Numbered from the stretch's first letter, positions 8,045-16,275 are shown. The stretch is 64,000 bases of DNA from Candidatus Limnocylindrales bacterium (GCA_035559535.1 DATMBG010000033.1:62001-126000); one strand, 5' to 3'. The notes: generated from the sequence alone by a model not told the origin. A program made the numbers and translations.

Positions 8045-9733
8045 TTGCTCAAAATTTTGACTACCTGCCGGGTCTCTTATATCTGGCCGGTCCTTGCGCT
8101 TGCGGCTTTTGGCCTACTCCTTCATGAGTATACTTACAAAGATTTTCTCATGGATGATGCCTTTATTTCCTTTCGTTATGCGGAGAATTTGGTAACCGGG
8201 CATGGACTTGTTTTCAATCGAATCGGAGATCCCGTAGAAGGATATACCAATTTTCTTTGGACACTCCTTTTCGCCGGAGTTCTTTACCTAAAGCTGGATC
8301 CGGTCATCACCGCAAAAGTCTTTGGGAGTTTATTGAGTCTCCTGGGATTAGGGCTTACTTATCGAATAGCCCGTACCATTAATGGAAAAACGGGAGAATG
8401 GGAAGGTGGGGAAGTTGGAGAATTTGAGAATCGGAGAGAAGGGGAATCGGAGAAAGGAGGAATAGAAAATCTATGGGCAGTTTGGCCTCTTCTCTTTCTT
8501 GCTACTTCAGGATCCTTTGCTGCCTGGGCCATGGGAGGTCTGGAGACCCACCTGGTTACGGCTTTGAATCTTCTGGCTCTACAAAGTTATTTCACGGCCC
8601 ATTTTCTTACTTCCGCCATCTTTTTTACTCTGGCCTCCCTTACACGCCCTGACGCCATCCTTCTGTGGGGAGCTGTTTTCTTTATGCACCTGTTTGGCCG
8701 GGTGAAGGAGAGAAGGAAAGAAAAGGAGAAGGGAAGAATAACTTCTGATTATCTTTTCCTCCTCCTCCCTTTGGGAGGATTCAGCCTGTTTTGGATATGG
8801 CGCTGGCAGTATTACGGATCCTTGTTTCCCAATACCTTCTACATGAAAACAGGTGGTGGATGGCATCAAATACTGGCAGGAGTTTTCTATCTACTGGATT
8901 ATATCCTCTCCCAGGGTGGATTTTTTCCTTTCCTTCTTTTCTACTTTTTTAAATGGAATTATGACGCCTTTGATCATCGGGTTATTCTATCTCAAATAGG
9001 CCTTTACACCACCTTTATTATCTTATCTGGAGGGGATTGGATGCCGCTTCATCGGTTCCTGGTTCCCCTGCTTCCCCTGCTGGCTATCTTAAACACCGCA
9101 GCCTTTAAAGGCATTTATAGGAGGCTGATTCTTTTCCTGGAAAAGATGAATCCTCCATCCAAACCGGGAAATTGGGAAAATGGAAGAGCGAAACATGATT
9201 TATTTTCCTGTTCTTTTACTCCCTCGTCCTCCCGCTCTGCTGCCCTCCTGCTCTTTATCCTGATGGGGTTCTCCTTGATATTTCCTTTGTTGGAAACTTT
9301 AACCGAGCATCCCAGGATAATGGAAGATAGTAAGGGAGTTCAGGCCCTCGTAGAGTTTGGAAAGTGGTTGGGGAAGCAGGTTTCACCTTTTTCGCTGATA
9401 GCCGTTAACCCGGTCGGGGCTATACCCTATTATTCCCGGTTAAACACTTTAGATATGACCGGATTAACCGATTCCCATATTGCCCATCTTAAAATGGGAG
9501 GTTTACACCAAAAATACGATAGTGCTTATATTCTTAGCTATCATCCTGATTTTATTATTCTGATAGGGCGATATGATCCTGAAACCCGGGTCTACCAGGC
9601 TACCTGGGTGGGGGAGGAGGATTTATTTCATAATCCAGAATTTCAGTCTGAGTACCAACCGATCCATCAACCGGTTTTCAAATATAAAAAGGAGTATAGA
9701 ATCGTCCTTTTTCAGCGCAAACCCTCGGGGTAG
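8045..9733 (+). CDS. GT-C-like polytopic membrane glycosyltransferase
   Basis: A 562-residue membrane protein with roughly ten hydrophobic segments. Its N-terminal loop MDDAFISFRYAENLVTGHG followed by GDPVEGYTNFLWTLL is the hallmark of a GT-C subgroup related to actinobacterial AftB-like arabinofuranosyltransferases. The paired Asp of the first periplasmic loop (MDDAF) is the presumed catalytic or metal position. Such enzymes use polyprenyl-phosphate sugars at the outer face of the inner membrane. The start must be an upstream TTG (8045 or 8057), because the first ATG would remove the first membrane segment. Two low-complexity stretches, EWEGGEVGEFENRREGE near 118-140 and around 375-405, are encoded by purine- or pyrimidine-rich repeat DNA and sit in loops. 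The acceptor is unknown. Confidence 0.72.
   Translation: MLKILTTCRVSYIWPVLALAAFGLLLHEYTYKDFLMDDAFISFRYAENLVTGHGLVFNRIGDPVEGYTNFLWTLLFAGVLYLKLDPVITAKVFGSLLSLLGLGLTYRIARTINGKTGEWEGGEVGEFENRREGESEKGGIENLWAVWPLLFLATSGSFAAWAMGGLETHLVTALNLLALQSYFTAHFLTSAIFFTLASLTRPDAILLWGAVFFMHLFGRVKERRKEKEKGRITSDYLFLLLPLGGFSLFWIWRWQYYGSLFPNTFYMKTGGGWHQILAGVFYLLDYILSQGGFFPFLLFYFFKWNYDAFDHRVILSQIGLYTTFIILSGGDWMPLHRFLVPLLPLLAILNTAAFKGIYRRLILFLEKMNPPSKPGNWENGRAKHDLFSCSFTPSSSRSAALLLFILMGFSLIFPLLETLTEHPRIMEDSKGVQALVEFGKWLGKQVSPFSLIAVNPVGAIPYYSRLNTLDMTGLTDSHIAHLKMGGLHQKYDSAYILSYHPDFIILIGRYDPETRVYQATWVGEEDLFHNPEFQSEYQPIHQPVFKYKKEYRIVLFQRKPSG
8392..8460. repeat. Purine-rich octamer-like repeat in frame in the membrane glycosyltransferase
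   Basis: Almost pure purine run made of degenerate 7-9-base units (GGGAGAATG, GGAAGGTG, GGGAAGTTGGAG, AATCGGAGA and variants). It encodes a Glu/Gly-rich loop between membrane segments and does not break the frame. No complementary partner lies directly beside it, unlike the element at 33219-33334. Confidence 0.45.
9165..9254. repeat. Second fold-back-like tract in the same glycosyltransferase gene
   Basis: A purine stretch (GGGAAATTGGGAAAATGG, 9166-9183) is followed by a pyrimidine stretch (CTCCCTCGTCCTCCCGCTC and CTGCCCTCCTGCTC, up to 9253) that could pair with it. It encodes PGNWENGRAKHDLF and FTPSSSRSAALLL, a soluble loop running into a membrane segment. The frame stays open. Confidence 0.4.
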
Positions 9734-9824
9734 CTTTAGAGGATTGCCTTGTTTTCAAAGGAAGTCAGGCAAACTTCTGAGTTTGTAGGGGCGACCGGCC
9801 GGTCGCCCCTACAAAAGCTACCCC
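9727..9824. repeat. Nested palindrome between convergent genes, 28-bp family member
   Basis: A perfect 28-bp palindrome lies at 9785-9812, with half-site GTAGGGGCGACCGG followed by its reverse complement; symmetry extends by three more T/A pairs (9782-9815). An outer inverted repeat GGGGTAGCTTT (9727-9737) and AAAGCTACCCC (9814-9824) surrounds it. It sits between the stop codons of convergent genes, so it could terminate transcription from both sides. Sister copies lie at 13847, 16313, 19699 and 19837. Confidence 0.85.
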
Positions 9825-9855
9825 CTTTTATCCCTTCTGATACGGCTCGTTGATA

Positions 9856-10125
9856 CTAGCGTACCGTACCACGCCGGAACATATTAACAATGGCCAGCAG
9901 AATAATGGCCCCCAGGAGGGAAACCAGTAATCCCCCCAGACTAAAATTGTTTTGATTGATTGTACCTACCCCAAATATAGGGGAGAGGAGCAATCCCCCC
10001 AGAAAAGCTCCTACAATACCTACCACAATATTAAGGAAAATACCTTGTTGTGCGTCTGTACGCATAATCAGACTGGCTATCCAACCAATGAGACCACCCA
10101 CAATGAGCCAAATAATAAAGTTCAT
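9856..10125 (-). CDS. GlsB/YeaQ/YmgE-family small membrane protein
   Basis: Eighty-nine residues with three hydrophobic helices and conserved Gly-rich motifs: MNFIIWLIVGGLIGWIASL, then NIVVGIVGAFLGGLL, then GGLLVSLLGAIILLAIV. This is the transglycosylase-associated (YeaQ/GlsB) family of inner-membrane proteins linked to general envelope stress; the biochemical role is not established. Length and composition are normal. A strong RBS (GGAGGAATTGATAGT before the ATG on the minus strand) supports the start. It is monocistronic, convergent with the glycosyltransferase and separated from it by the palindromic element. Confidence 0.9.
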   Translation of the reverse strand: MNFIIWLIVGGLIGWIASLIMRTDAQQGIFLNIVVGIVGAFLGGLLLSPIFGVGTINQNNFSLGGLLVSLLGAIILLAIVNMFRRGTVR

Positions 10126-10567
10126 ACTATCAATTCCTCCATGACTAGTTAATATAGGGTTTGACTTAAACTCCTGTTTTAACGGCTATTTCACTAAGTG
10201 GCAAAAGATATGCCAATCCCGGCTTACAAAGAACAAGGACTCGGATCTTATTACTTAGCCCTCTATACGGGACATTATCGGAGTTCTCCAGGGAGATCAA
10301 AAAGAACAGGGGGGGTATAAGTTTACCCCGCTTAGGGGAAATCTCTGGAGGAATAGCCAGGTATTTTAAAACTAAAAGGTAATCTTATTTTTTAATAAGA
10401 ACTTATAACCAAAAATTTTAGGAGACAGGTGAATAAAAAAGATTTTTCTTGAAAATAGATTATTTTCTGCTATTCTTTTTTTATCTTATGGTTGATAAAG
10501 ACCCCTATCAGGGATAAGGGAATTTGATCCCGAAGGGCAGACTTTAAATAGCTTTTATTTTAAACAC
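10126..10567. other. Intergenic region upstream of the ABC permeases
   Basis: About 440 bases between divergent genes. No coding frame looks real. It contains a C-rich/G-rich fold-back around 10330-10345 (CCCCGCTTAGGGG), an AT-rich stretch and a possible promoter at 10449-10476. No substrate-binding protein or ATPase gene for the transporter is present here. Confidence 0.5.
10449..10476 (+). promoter_or_regulatory. Possible sigma-70 promoter of the ABC permease genes
   Basis: TTGAAA (10449-10454), a 16-base spacer and TATTCT (10471-10476), inside an AT-rich stretch about 90 bases before the GTG start. The -35 is close to consensus and the -10 is moderate. Confidence 0.35.
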
Positions 10568-11515
10568 GTGATAACCCAAAAATCTGAAGAAAAAGTTCTT
10601 TCTATTTCTGCATCGAAGGACTCCCTATGGCAAAGGCTAAGAGCTTACTTTCAACGGGATACGGTGGTTGGTTATCTTTTTATAAGCCCGGCCTTGCTTC
10701 TCCTTTTGACCTTAGTCGCTTATCCCTTCTGTATCGCCCTTTATTTTAGTGTAAGCAATACCATGGTAGGAGTTCCCGGTTCTTTCGTAGGATTCCGAAA
10801 TTTTATCAATCTTCTCCACAACGATATTTTCTTACAAACCTTACAAAATTCCTTTATTTTTACCAGTGTTTCGGTTTTTTTTAAAACCATACTGGGTCTT
10901 ACGCTGGCCTTATTATTAAACCAACAGCTATGGTTTAAAAAGTTCATTCGGGGCGCTGTTCTCCTTCCTTTTGTAATTCCAACTGCTTTAAGTACCCTGG
11001 GATGGTGGTGGATGTTTGATTCCCTCTATAGTGTGGTGAATTGGACCCTTTATCATCTGGGTTTACTGGGATCACCTTCTGAGCTTAACTGGTTAGGCAC
11101 CCCCCACTTAGCCATGGCAGCCGTGATTATTGTAAATGTATGGAGAGGTTTACCCTTCTTTGCCATCTCTATTCTGGCAGGCCTTGTAGCTATTCCAAGG
11201 GAGTTGTACGAAGCAGCAGAAACCGATGGAGCGGGCAAAGTGAGTAAGTTTTTCTACATTACCCTTCCTCTCCTCAGACCGGTCTTAGTCATTGTGGTCC
11301 TATTTTCAACCATCTTCACTCTAAGTGATTTTAATATTGTCTATGTGTTAACCCGTGGAGGACCTATCAATTCCACCCACCTTTTTGCTACCCTTGCAAA
11401 TCAGGTAGGTCTGGTTTCCGGAAATATTGGAGAAGGAGCAGCGATCTCCCTCTTTTTATTCCCTATTTTGGTCATAATTGTCTATTTTCAATTAAAAATG
11501 ATCCGAAAAGAGTAA
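10568..11515 (+). CDS. ABC sugar-type transporter permease, MalF/UgpA class
   Basis: A 315-residue binding-protein-dependent permease with six or so membrane helices (first one GYLFISPALLLLLTLVAYPF). The EAA loop that docks the ATPase is clear: ELYEAAETDGAGKVSKFF followed by ITLPLLRP, near residues 217-245. It belongs to the CUT1-type carbohydrate importer permeases located in the inner membrane. GTG 10568 is the most upstream start and has no good RBS. A second permease of the MalG class follows at 11588 with hairpin DNA between. The usual solute-binding protein and ATPase genes are missing on both sides, so they must be encoded elsewhere or the pair shares an ATPase. Confidence 0.9.
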   Translation: MITQKSEEKVLSISASKDSLWQRLRAYFQRDTVVGYLFISPALLLLLTLVAYPFCIALYFSVSNTMVGVPGSFVGFRNFINLLHNDIFLQTLQNSFIFTSVSVFFKTILGLTLALLLNQQLWFKKFIRGAVLLPFVIPTALSTLGWWWMFDSLYSVVNWTLYHLGLLGSPSELNWLGTPHLAMAAVIIVNVWRGLPFFAISILAGLVAIPRELYEAAETDGAGKVSKFFYITLPLLRPVLVIVVLFSTIFTLSDFNIVYVLTRGGPINSTHLFATLANQVGLVSGNIGEGAAISLFLFPILVIIVYFQLKMIRKE

Positions 11516-11520
11516 TCTTA

Positions 11521-11585
11521 TCCGTCGCCCCTTGTTAGGGGTTAAGCTTGTAGGTTAACCCGGCTATCTAACAACAGACGACGGA
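11521..11585. repeat. Nested hairpin between the two permease genes
   Basis: Outer arms TCCGTCG (11521-11527) and CGACGGA (11579-11585) enclose an inner hairpin GGGGTTAA and TTAACCC. The right end reads as 7-base units (ACAACAG, ACGACGG, ACGATGA) and runs into the ATG at 11588. It may modulate relative expression of the two permeases or be a repeat insertion. Confidence 0.45.
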
Positions 11586-11587
11586 CG

Positions 11588-12436
11588 ATGAGCCCCAGAC
11601 AGATGAAATCTTTAAAACAATTTTTCGGGTCTCACTTACCCTTAATTCCCTTTTTAATCTTTGCCCTTTTCCCTTTTTACTTCATGCTTGTAACCTCTTT
11701 TAAGGATGATGGAGAGCTTTACGATCTGAACTCCATTCCATTCTGGATATACAAGGGGGTGGTTTTGAGCCATTATCGATTTCTTTTAGCCGAGACTCCC
11801 TTCTTAACCTGGATCAGTAACAGTCTAACGGCCAGTGTACTGAGTACTATTATCTCGGTTATTATCAGCATCCTAGCTGCTTACAGCCTGGCCAGATTAA
11901 ATTTTCGGGGAGCCCATAGTTTTGGGATTGCTATTTTTATTACCTACCTGGTTCCTCCGGCTCTATTATTTCTCCCACTCTCTCAGGTCGTTCATAAACT
12001 GGGACTCTCCGATTCCATCTGGGCCCTGATACTCACCTATCCCACCTTTCTGGTTCCCTTTTGTACCTGGTTACTTTTAGGGTATTTTAAAACCGTTCCT
12101 CGGGAAATAGAGGAATGTGCCATGGTAGACGGAGCAACCCGGTTCCAAACTTTGACAAAAATAGTTTTACCGGTAGCCACGCCGGGGATTATCTGCGCCA
12201 CCCTGTTCTCGTTTACCCTTTCCTGGAATGAATTTTTGTATGCCCTTACCTTTATCTCTTCCACCGCCCAGAAAACGGCTACTGTGGGGATTACAGGAGA
12301 TCTCATCCGGGGAGATATTTACTACTGGGGGTCTTTGATGGCCGGAGCCGTACTGGGCTCGGTACCTATTGTAATTGCCTATGTATTCTTCCTGGATTAT
12401 TACGTCTCGGGCTTGACAGCAGGTGCCATTAAGTGA
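11588..12436 (+). CDS. ABC sugar-type transporter permease, MalG class
   Basis: A 282-residue inner-membrane permease with an N-terminal helix (LIPFLIFALFPFYFMLVTSF) and the EAA motif EIEECAMVDGATRFQTLTKI followed by VLPVATPG near residues 177-205. It pairs with the MalF-class permease upstream to form the transmembrane channel of a carbohydrate importer. ATG 11588 is used; the bases before it belong to a hairpin and carry no clear SD, so translation may depend on the upstream gene. Immediately after its stop codon lies a repeat-derived hairpin (12447-12515). Neither a binding protein nor an ATPase follows. Confidence 0.9.
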   Translation: MSPRQMKSLKQFFGSHLPLIPFLIFALFPFYFMLVTSFKDDGELYDLNSIPFWIYKGVVLSHYRFLLAETPFLTWISNSLTASVLSTIISVIISILAAYSLARLNFRGAHSFGIAIFITYLVPPALLFLPLSQVVHKLGLSDSIWALILTYPTFLVPFCTWLLLGYFKTVPREIEECAMVDGATRFQTLTKIVLPVATPGIICATLFSFTLSWNEFLYALTFISSTAQKTATVGITGDLIRGDIYYWGSLMAGAVLGSVPIVIAYVFFLDYYVSGLTAGAIK

Positions 12437-12446
12437 TATTAAGTAG

Positions 12447-12515
12447 TAAGTACTGAGTGCTGAGTCCTGAGTGCTGAGTAAATACTAAAACCCAGTGTTC
12501 AGCACTCAGTACTTA
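12447..12515. repeat. Degenerate heptamer hairpin between permease and hslO
   Basis: Perfect 16-base arms AAGTACTGAGTGCTGA (12448-12463) and TCAGCACTCAGTACTT (12499-12514), each built from units such as CTGAGTG; the left arm is followed by further units GTCCTGA and GTGCTGA. No T-run follows, so it is not a textbook terminator. It is similar in style to 21734-21799. Confidence 0.75.
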
Positions 12516-12526
12516 TTATTGAAAAT

Positions 12527-13405
12527 ATGCCAGATACACTTGTAAGAGCCATCGGAGCTTATGCGAATATTCGCTGTATAGCTGCTGTCACTACTGATCT
12601 AGTGGAAGAAGCGCGTGCCCGGCATGATACCTATCCTACTGCAACGGTAGCTTTGGGAAGGGCTCTGACCGGAGGAATTCTCCTGGGTGGTCTATTGCAG
12701 GGGGAGGAGCGAATTAACCTTCAGATCAATGGAAGAGGGCCTCTTCGTAGTATTGTCGTGGATGCTGATGCCTTTGGCCACGTTCGGGGTTTTGTCCGCC
12801 ACCCCCATATCCAGGTCCCCCTCCGTGAAGGAAAAATTAGCGTAAAAGAAGCCATCGGTGCAGGGACCCTTCAAGTTTTAAAAATCCAGGCCAATCAGAA
12901 AGAACCTTATCGAGGGATTATACCTTTAGTTTCTGGAGAAATCGCTAAAGACTTGACTTCTTACCTGGTTAACTCCGAACAAATTCCCTCGGCGGTTGCC
13001 TTAGGCGTTTATATCGAGGGTAATAACCGGGTAACCGCTTCGGGAGGATTTATCGTCCAGGCACTGCCAGGAGCTCAAGATAAAGATATTTCCATTGTGG
13101 AAGAGAATATCTCGGCACTTCCCCCTTGTAGCGAGATGATCTTAAACGGAATGGGCCCCCGGGATATCATTATGCAGGTCATGAACGGGATTATGATTAA
13201 ATTCCTGGAGGAAAAAGAAATTTCCTTCCAGTGCCGTTGTAGTAAAGAGCGGGTCGTTCGGATTATGATTGCCCTGGGAGCCGCAGAAATTCGGGATATC
13301 CTGGCAAAGGAGGGAGAAGCGAAAGCCCTCTGCGAGTTTTGTAAGAGAGATTATGTGGTTACCGGAGATGAGCTCAGACAACTTTTGGAAGAAATTGAAT
13401 CGTAG
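12527..13405 (+). CDS. hslO: Redox-regulated chaperone Hsp33
   Basis: A 292-residue cytoplasmic holdase activated by oxidation. The N-terminal domain opens with the family pattern LVRAIGAYANIRCIAAVTTDLV and contains TVALGRALTGGILLGGLL. The C-terminal redox switch has all four zinc cysteines: C236-R-C238 (FQCRCSKERV) and C269-E-F-C272, about 30 residues apart, as in canonical Hsp33. Length is normal. ATG 12527 follows the hairpin after the permease gene and has no strong RBS. The stop codon TAG (13403-13405) lies inside the left arm of another hairpin. It is probably transcribed alone or by read-through. Confidence 0.96.
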   Translation: MPDTLVRAIGAYANIRCIAAVTTDLVEEARARHDTYPTATVALGRALTGGILLGGLLQGEERINLQINGRGPLRSIVVDADAFGHVRGFVRHPHIQVPLREGKISVKEAIGAGTLQVLKIQANQKEPYRGIIPLVSGEIAKDLTSYLVNSEQIPSAVALGVYIEGNNRVTASGGFIVQALPGAQDKDISIVEENISALPPCSEMILNGMGPRDIIMQVMNGIMIKFLEEKEISFQCRCSKERVVRIMIALGAAEIRDILAKEGEAKALCEFCKRDYVVTGDELRQLLEEIES

Positions 13406-13429
13406 AGCGAAACGTGGTTTCGCCCTACG
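13401..13429. terminator. Hairpin overlapping the hslO stop codon
   Basis: Arms CGTAGAGCGAAAC (13401-13413) and GTTTCGCCCTACG (13417-13429) with a 3-base loop and one mismatch. The hslO TAG is part of the left arm. A short T-run follows at 13436-13441, so it may work as a terminator, and it lies between convergent genes. The sequence GTAG-GCGAAAC resembles the arm at 26501 (GTAGGGCAAAAC), hinting at a repeat family. Confidence 0.55.
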
Positions 13430-13452
13430 ATCTAAGTTTTTACCCATAGACT

Positions 13453-13902
13453 TTAATATCTCCTATACTGCTCCTGCATCCTTAGGTCAAAAGCCTTATG
13501 TCTGGGATTTTTCTTAAATCCTCGATATTCCGCCTGGCAAGTATAACAAACGGTCATCCACGGAGAAAAGTAATAAATGATAGCATCCAGAAGGGTGATT
13601 CCCATCAAAATTAAAAGACCCAGCAGGCTGCTACTATAATAGCTGCTTAAAATAATCCCTATAAAAACTATTACAGCCCCCAGTTTCCGATTGAACGCCT
13701 TCCGAATATAAAATTTATCCCGCCCACATAGAGCACAAGAATCGACAATCCCGGTAGATAAGGATTCAGAAACCCGTATAGGAATCTCTTTCAAGCATTT
13801 AGGGCAAACCAGATTGGATATGCTTTGAGAAAGAGGTACGGTCAAGGTAGGGGCGTACGGCCGTACGCCCGTACAGAATTTACAGGGAAAAGTAATTTTC
13901 AT
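13453..13902 (-). CDS. Zinc-ribbon membrane protein of unknown function carrying a palindrome-encoded insert
   Basis: A 149-residue protein with three Cys pairs, CKFC (7-10), CPKC (about 33-36) and CALC (about 57-60), then two membrane helices (AVIVFIGIILSSYYSSSLLG and LLILMGITLLDAIIYYF) and a later CYTC. The first pairs probably bind zinc in a cytoplasmic ribbon; the role is unknown. Between CKFC and CPKC sits the peptide TGVRPYAPT, encoded by a 28-bp palindrome (13847-13874), which lengthens the loop between the putative zinc knuckles. The ATG overlaps the stop of the upstream membrane-protein gene in an ATGA, so the two are translationally coupled. Convergent with hslO. Confidence 0.6.
   Translation of the reverse strand: MKITFPCKFCTGVRPYAPTLTVPLSQSISNLVCPKCLKEIPIRVSESLSTGIVDSCALCGRDKFYIRKAFNRKLGAVIVFIGIILSSYYSSSLLGLLILMGITLLDAIIYYFSPWMTVCYTCQAEYRGFKKNPRHKAFDLRMQEQYRRY
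13847..13874. repeat. 28-bp palindrome inside a coding sequence
   Basis: GTAGGGGCGTACGG (13847-13860) followed by CCGTACGCCCGTAC (13861-13874), symmetric except for one base pair. On the minus strand it encodes TGVRPYAPT in the zinc-ribbon protein. The core GTAC is the same as in the copy at 16313-16340. Confidence 0.85.
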
Positions 13903-14747
13903 ACCGGTATTTTGGTTACAAACAAAAGAAATCTTGCCAGGAGTTCTCCGGCCAGAACGAAGAGCATGGTCACGTACAACATGCCGGTTGCAGATTGGGT
14001 TGAGCGAATTTTGACTGTTTCCCAGATCATATAACTACAAGCTAATGGAGCCAAAAGTCCAAAGAGGAGTCGAAACCAGAAAAAGACCCCGTAACCCTTC
14101 AAATTTAAGAGAATCTCTAGGAGCTGACGACCCGTTTCTCCTTCGGTCCAATAAAGCCCCAAGGTTAAAAGAATTAAAACAAGTCGGAGGATCAGGGAAC
14201 CGATAAACAGAAGAGAAAGTGATCTTAAAGGATCAATGGAGAGATCTGGAGTCACCAAATACCAGTGACCCAGAACCATGGCAAAACTGGCTGAGCCCAG
14301 CAGAAGGGCAGAGGTTAGAAAATTCCCCGGGAAGAGGAGATTTTCCCACCATAAACCTAACCCCAACTGATTACGATAAACCATTGCCAGACAGATCAAG
14401 ACCAGGATACCTGCCAGAACTGAAGCTCCCAATAGTTTCCGGCTCAAAGAGGGCCGTTCGGGAGTCAGGACAAAGAAACAAAGTAAAACGAGAAGGGTGT
14501 AAACCACCAAGAGAAGAAGAGTCCTTCCCGTCCAGTTGGTAAAAAGAATCGCTCCATATCCAGAAAGAAGTTCTTGCCAGGTTACAAGGGGATAGGACCA
14601 GAGAAAGAAAGCTATCCCCAACAAAAATAAGCTGGTTAGGCTGGTAAATCTAAAATATCCCCTCCCGGTTTCATGGAGAGGAACAGCCAACAACGTTATC
14701 ATGCTACCGATAGAAAGCTGAGTAAGAAGCAAAAAAATGAGAATCAT
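13899..14747 (-). CDS. Polytopic membrane protein of unknown function
   Basis: A 282-residue protein made almost entirely of membrane helices, about eight. Polar signatures within the membrane region are VPLHETGRGYFRF near residue 25, GHWYLVTPDLSIDPLR near 160 and ELLARFLLFVTKIP at the C terminus. His and Arg residues at helix ends, and the final GELLARFLL motif, are reminiscent of NrfD/PsrC- or DmsC-type quinol-interacting subunits, but I cannot confirm this. There is no iron-sulfur partner next door. The stop codon overlaps the ATG of the zinc-ribbon membrane protein (ATGA), suggesting the two act together at the inner membrane. Confidence 0.55.
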   Translation of the reverse strand: MILIFLLLTQLSIGSMITLLAVPLHETGRGYFRFTSLTSLFLLGIAFFLWSYPLVTWQELLSGYGAILFTNWTGRTLLLLVVYTLLVLLCFFVLTPERPSLSRKLLGASVLAGILVLICLAMVYRNQLGLGLWWENLLFPGNFLTSALLLGSASFAMVLGHWYLVTPDLSIDPLRSLSLLFIGSLILRLVLILLTLGLYWTEGETGRQLLEILLNLKGYGVFFWFRLLFGLLAPLACSYMIWETVKIRSTQSATGMLYVTMLFVLAGELLARFLLFVTKIPV

Positions 14748-15162
14748 GCTGGATAGTTTAATCGAATAAAACCTGCCCTGACAAGACCTTTTTTTATTAC
14801 TTCCCTTTTACGCCTTCCTTCCTTATTTGTTGGATTCCGAAACAAAAAATTTTTTTCTTAAAAGACAGGGTTTTTTCATCCTTCCGATTCCTGAATCAAG
14901 TATGCCAACTTTATTTCTCCAAATTATGAATAAACTGTAAGTTATAAAAATTTATTTTTCTTTATAAAAAATTTCATTTTTTTTGTAGACAAAAAAAAGG
15001 GTTTATGTATTTACTGTCAAAGGTCTGAAAATCCTGTATTATTTGACTTTTTAAAGCTCTTATCGGGTAAATTGAAAAATAGTGGAGGTAAATTTTGATG
15101 GATTTATGTAGAGGGGCAAGAGGAGGGAGCTGGTTTAGGATTTAAACTTGAAAGGAGGTAAG
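14748..15162. other. AT-rich divergent intergenic region
   Basis: About 415 bases between the membrane protein (minus) and the M23 lipoprotein (plus). No coding frame. The stretch 14930-15075 is strongly A/T-rich with several T- and A-runs, as expected of promoter DNA. A weak plus-strand candidate is TTGACT at 15043-15048 with TAAATT 19 bases later. Confidence 0.4.
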
Positions 15163-16275
15163 ATGTATCCATTAACGATAGATAAATCTATCTGGCTTCA
15201 GATTCTCTCTTTCTGTAGATATAGGAGAATCTCAGTCCTGGTTCTCTCACTGGGAATTATGGGTTGTGCTTCGGTTAGACCCCTGAATCAGGGAGATGGG
15301 ACCCTGGCTCGATCTACGGAAAGAGAGAAAGACTTAGAGACATTAAATACCTCTCCGACCTCGCTTCCAGGTAACTCTTATCTTTCCATATCCAAGCCTT
15401 CTGAGTATGAACTCTTTCTGAGATTTAATCCCTCTGATCAGGAGAAACTTACCCAGGAAGAGGAACTCACTGAAATCTGGGAATCCGGATTAAGTCCAGA
15501 TACCCTTAAATTCCTGGAAGCTTCGATGCAGGTTGATTCTTCGGAAATTCTTTCTACCCAGGCCCAACCCTTTCATCTTTACAGAATGAACCCTAACCCT
15601 TCGGCTTTCTCTGTAGTTAGTCATCCTATCTATCCATCCCCCTCTCCCAGGATACCTATTCGCCCTACGCCCTTCATCTCGGAGGACAGTGAATCGGCCC
15701 TGCAGGTATCCCCCTTCTTCGTCCCCCCTGTGGATAATGCTTATATTATCCGCGGACTTAATCCAAGATGTTGGTACGGTCGAGGACATTGTGGAGTAGA
15801 TATGGCTACGGCCAAAGGAAAAGGGGATAATGTACGGGCTGTGGAAGATGGTATCGTGTTAGATGCGGGAGTTCGAAAACGCTATGGCTACTATGCCATC
15901 GTCTTACATAAAGGAGGTATTGCCTCCTTGTATTCCCATACTTTAAAAGATCCTGATCTAAAACCCTGTCAGCAAGTAAAGAAACAGGAGGTGATTGCAA
16001 AAGTTGGAGAAAGTGGTAATGCCAGATCGCCTCATCTTCATTTTGAGATGATCGATCTGGATAAAGGATGGCAAGGAAAAACAGACCTGAATAGTTTCAT
16101 AGCTCAGATTTGTAATAGCCACAAAAACAAAATAGCTGCTATCCGAGAGAATCTTGAAGGACTTCTATTCCGAAAAGATCTCAAAATAGATCCTCTGGAG
16201 TATATTCCCAATATCGCCAAAAACCCCTCCAGATTCCGAATAGGATCTCCCAGGATGCATGCCAAGGGGAGATAG
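15163..16275 (+). CDS. Lipoprotein M23-family metallopeptidase
   Basis: A 370-residue envelope protein. ATG 15163 is chosen over an upstream TTG because AAAGGAGGT sits just before it. A signal sequence ends in the lipobox SLGIMGC near residue 30, so it is probably lipid-anchored. A long Ser/Pro-rich low-complexity region (about 40-185) precedes the LytM/M23 domain (about 195-300) with H209-x3-D213 in HCGVDMAT and H291-x-H293 in HLHFE, the four expected zinc and catalytic positions. It should cleave peptidoglycan cross-links or regulate amidases. The stop is followed by a perfect 28-bp palindrome shared with the convergent cca gene. Confidence 0.88.
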   Translation: MYPLTIDKSIWLQILSFCRYRRISVLVLSLGIMGCASVRPLNQGDGTLARSTEREKDLETLNTSPTSLPGNSYLSISKPSEYELFLRFNPSDQEKLTQEEELTEIWESGLSPDTLKFLEASMQVDSSEILSTQAQPFHLYRMNPNPSAFSVVSHPIYPSPSPRIPIRPTPFISEDSESALQVSPFFVPPVDNAYIIRGLNPRCWYGRGHCGVDMATAKGKGDNVRAVEDGIVLDAGVRKRYGYYAIVLHKGGIASLYSHTLKDPDLKPCQQVKKQEVIAKVGESGNARSPHLHFEMIDLDKGWQGKTDLNSFIAQICNSHKNKIAAIRENLEGLLFRKDLKIDPLEYIPNIAKNPSRFRIGSPRMHAKGR

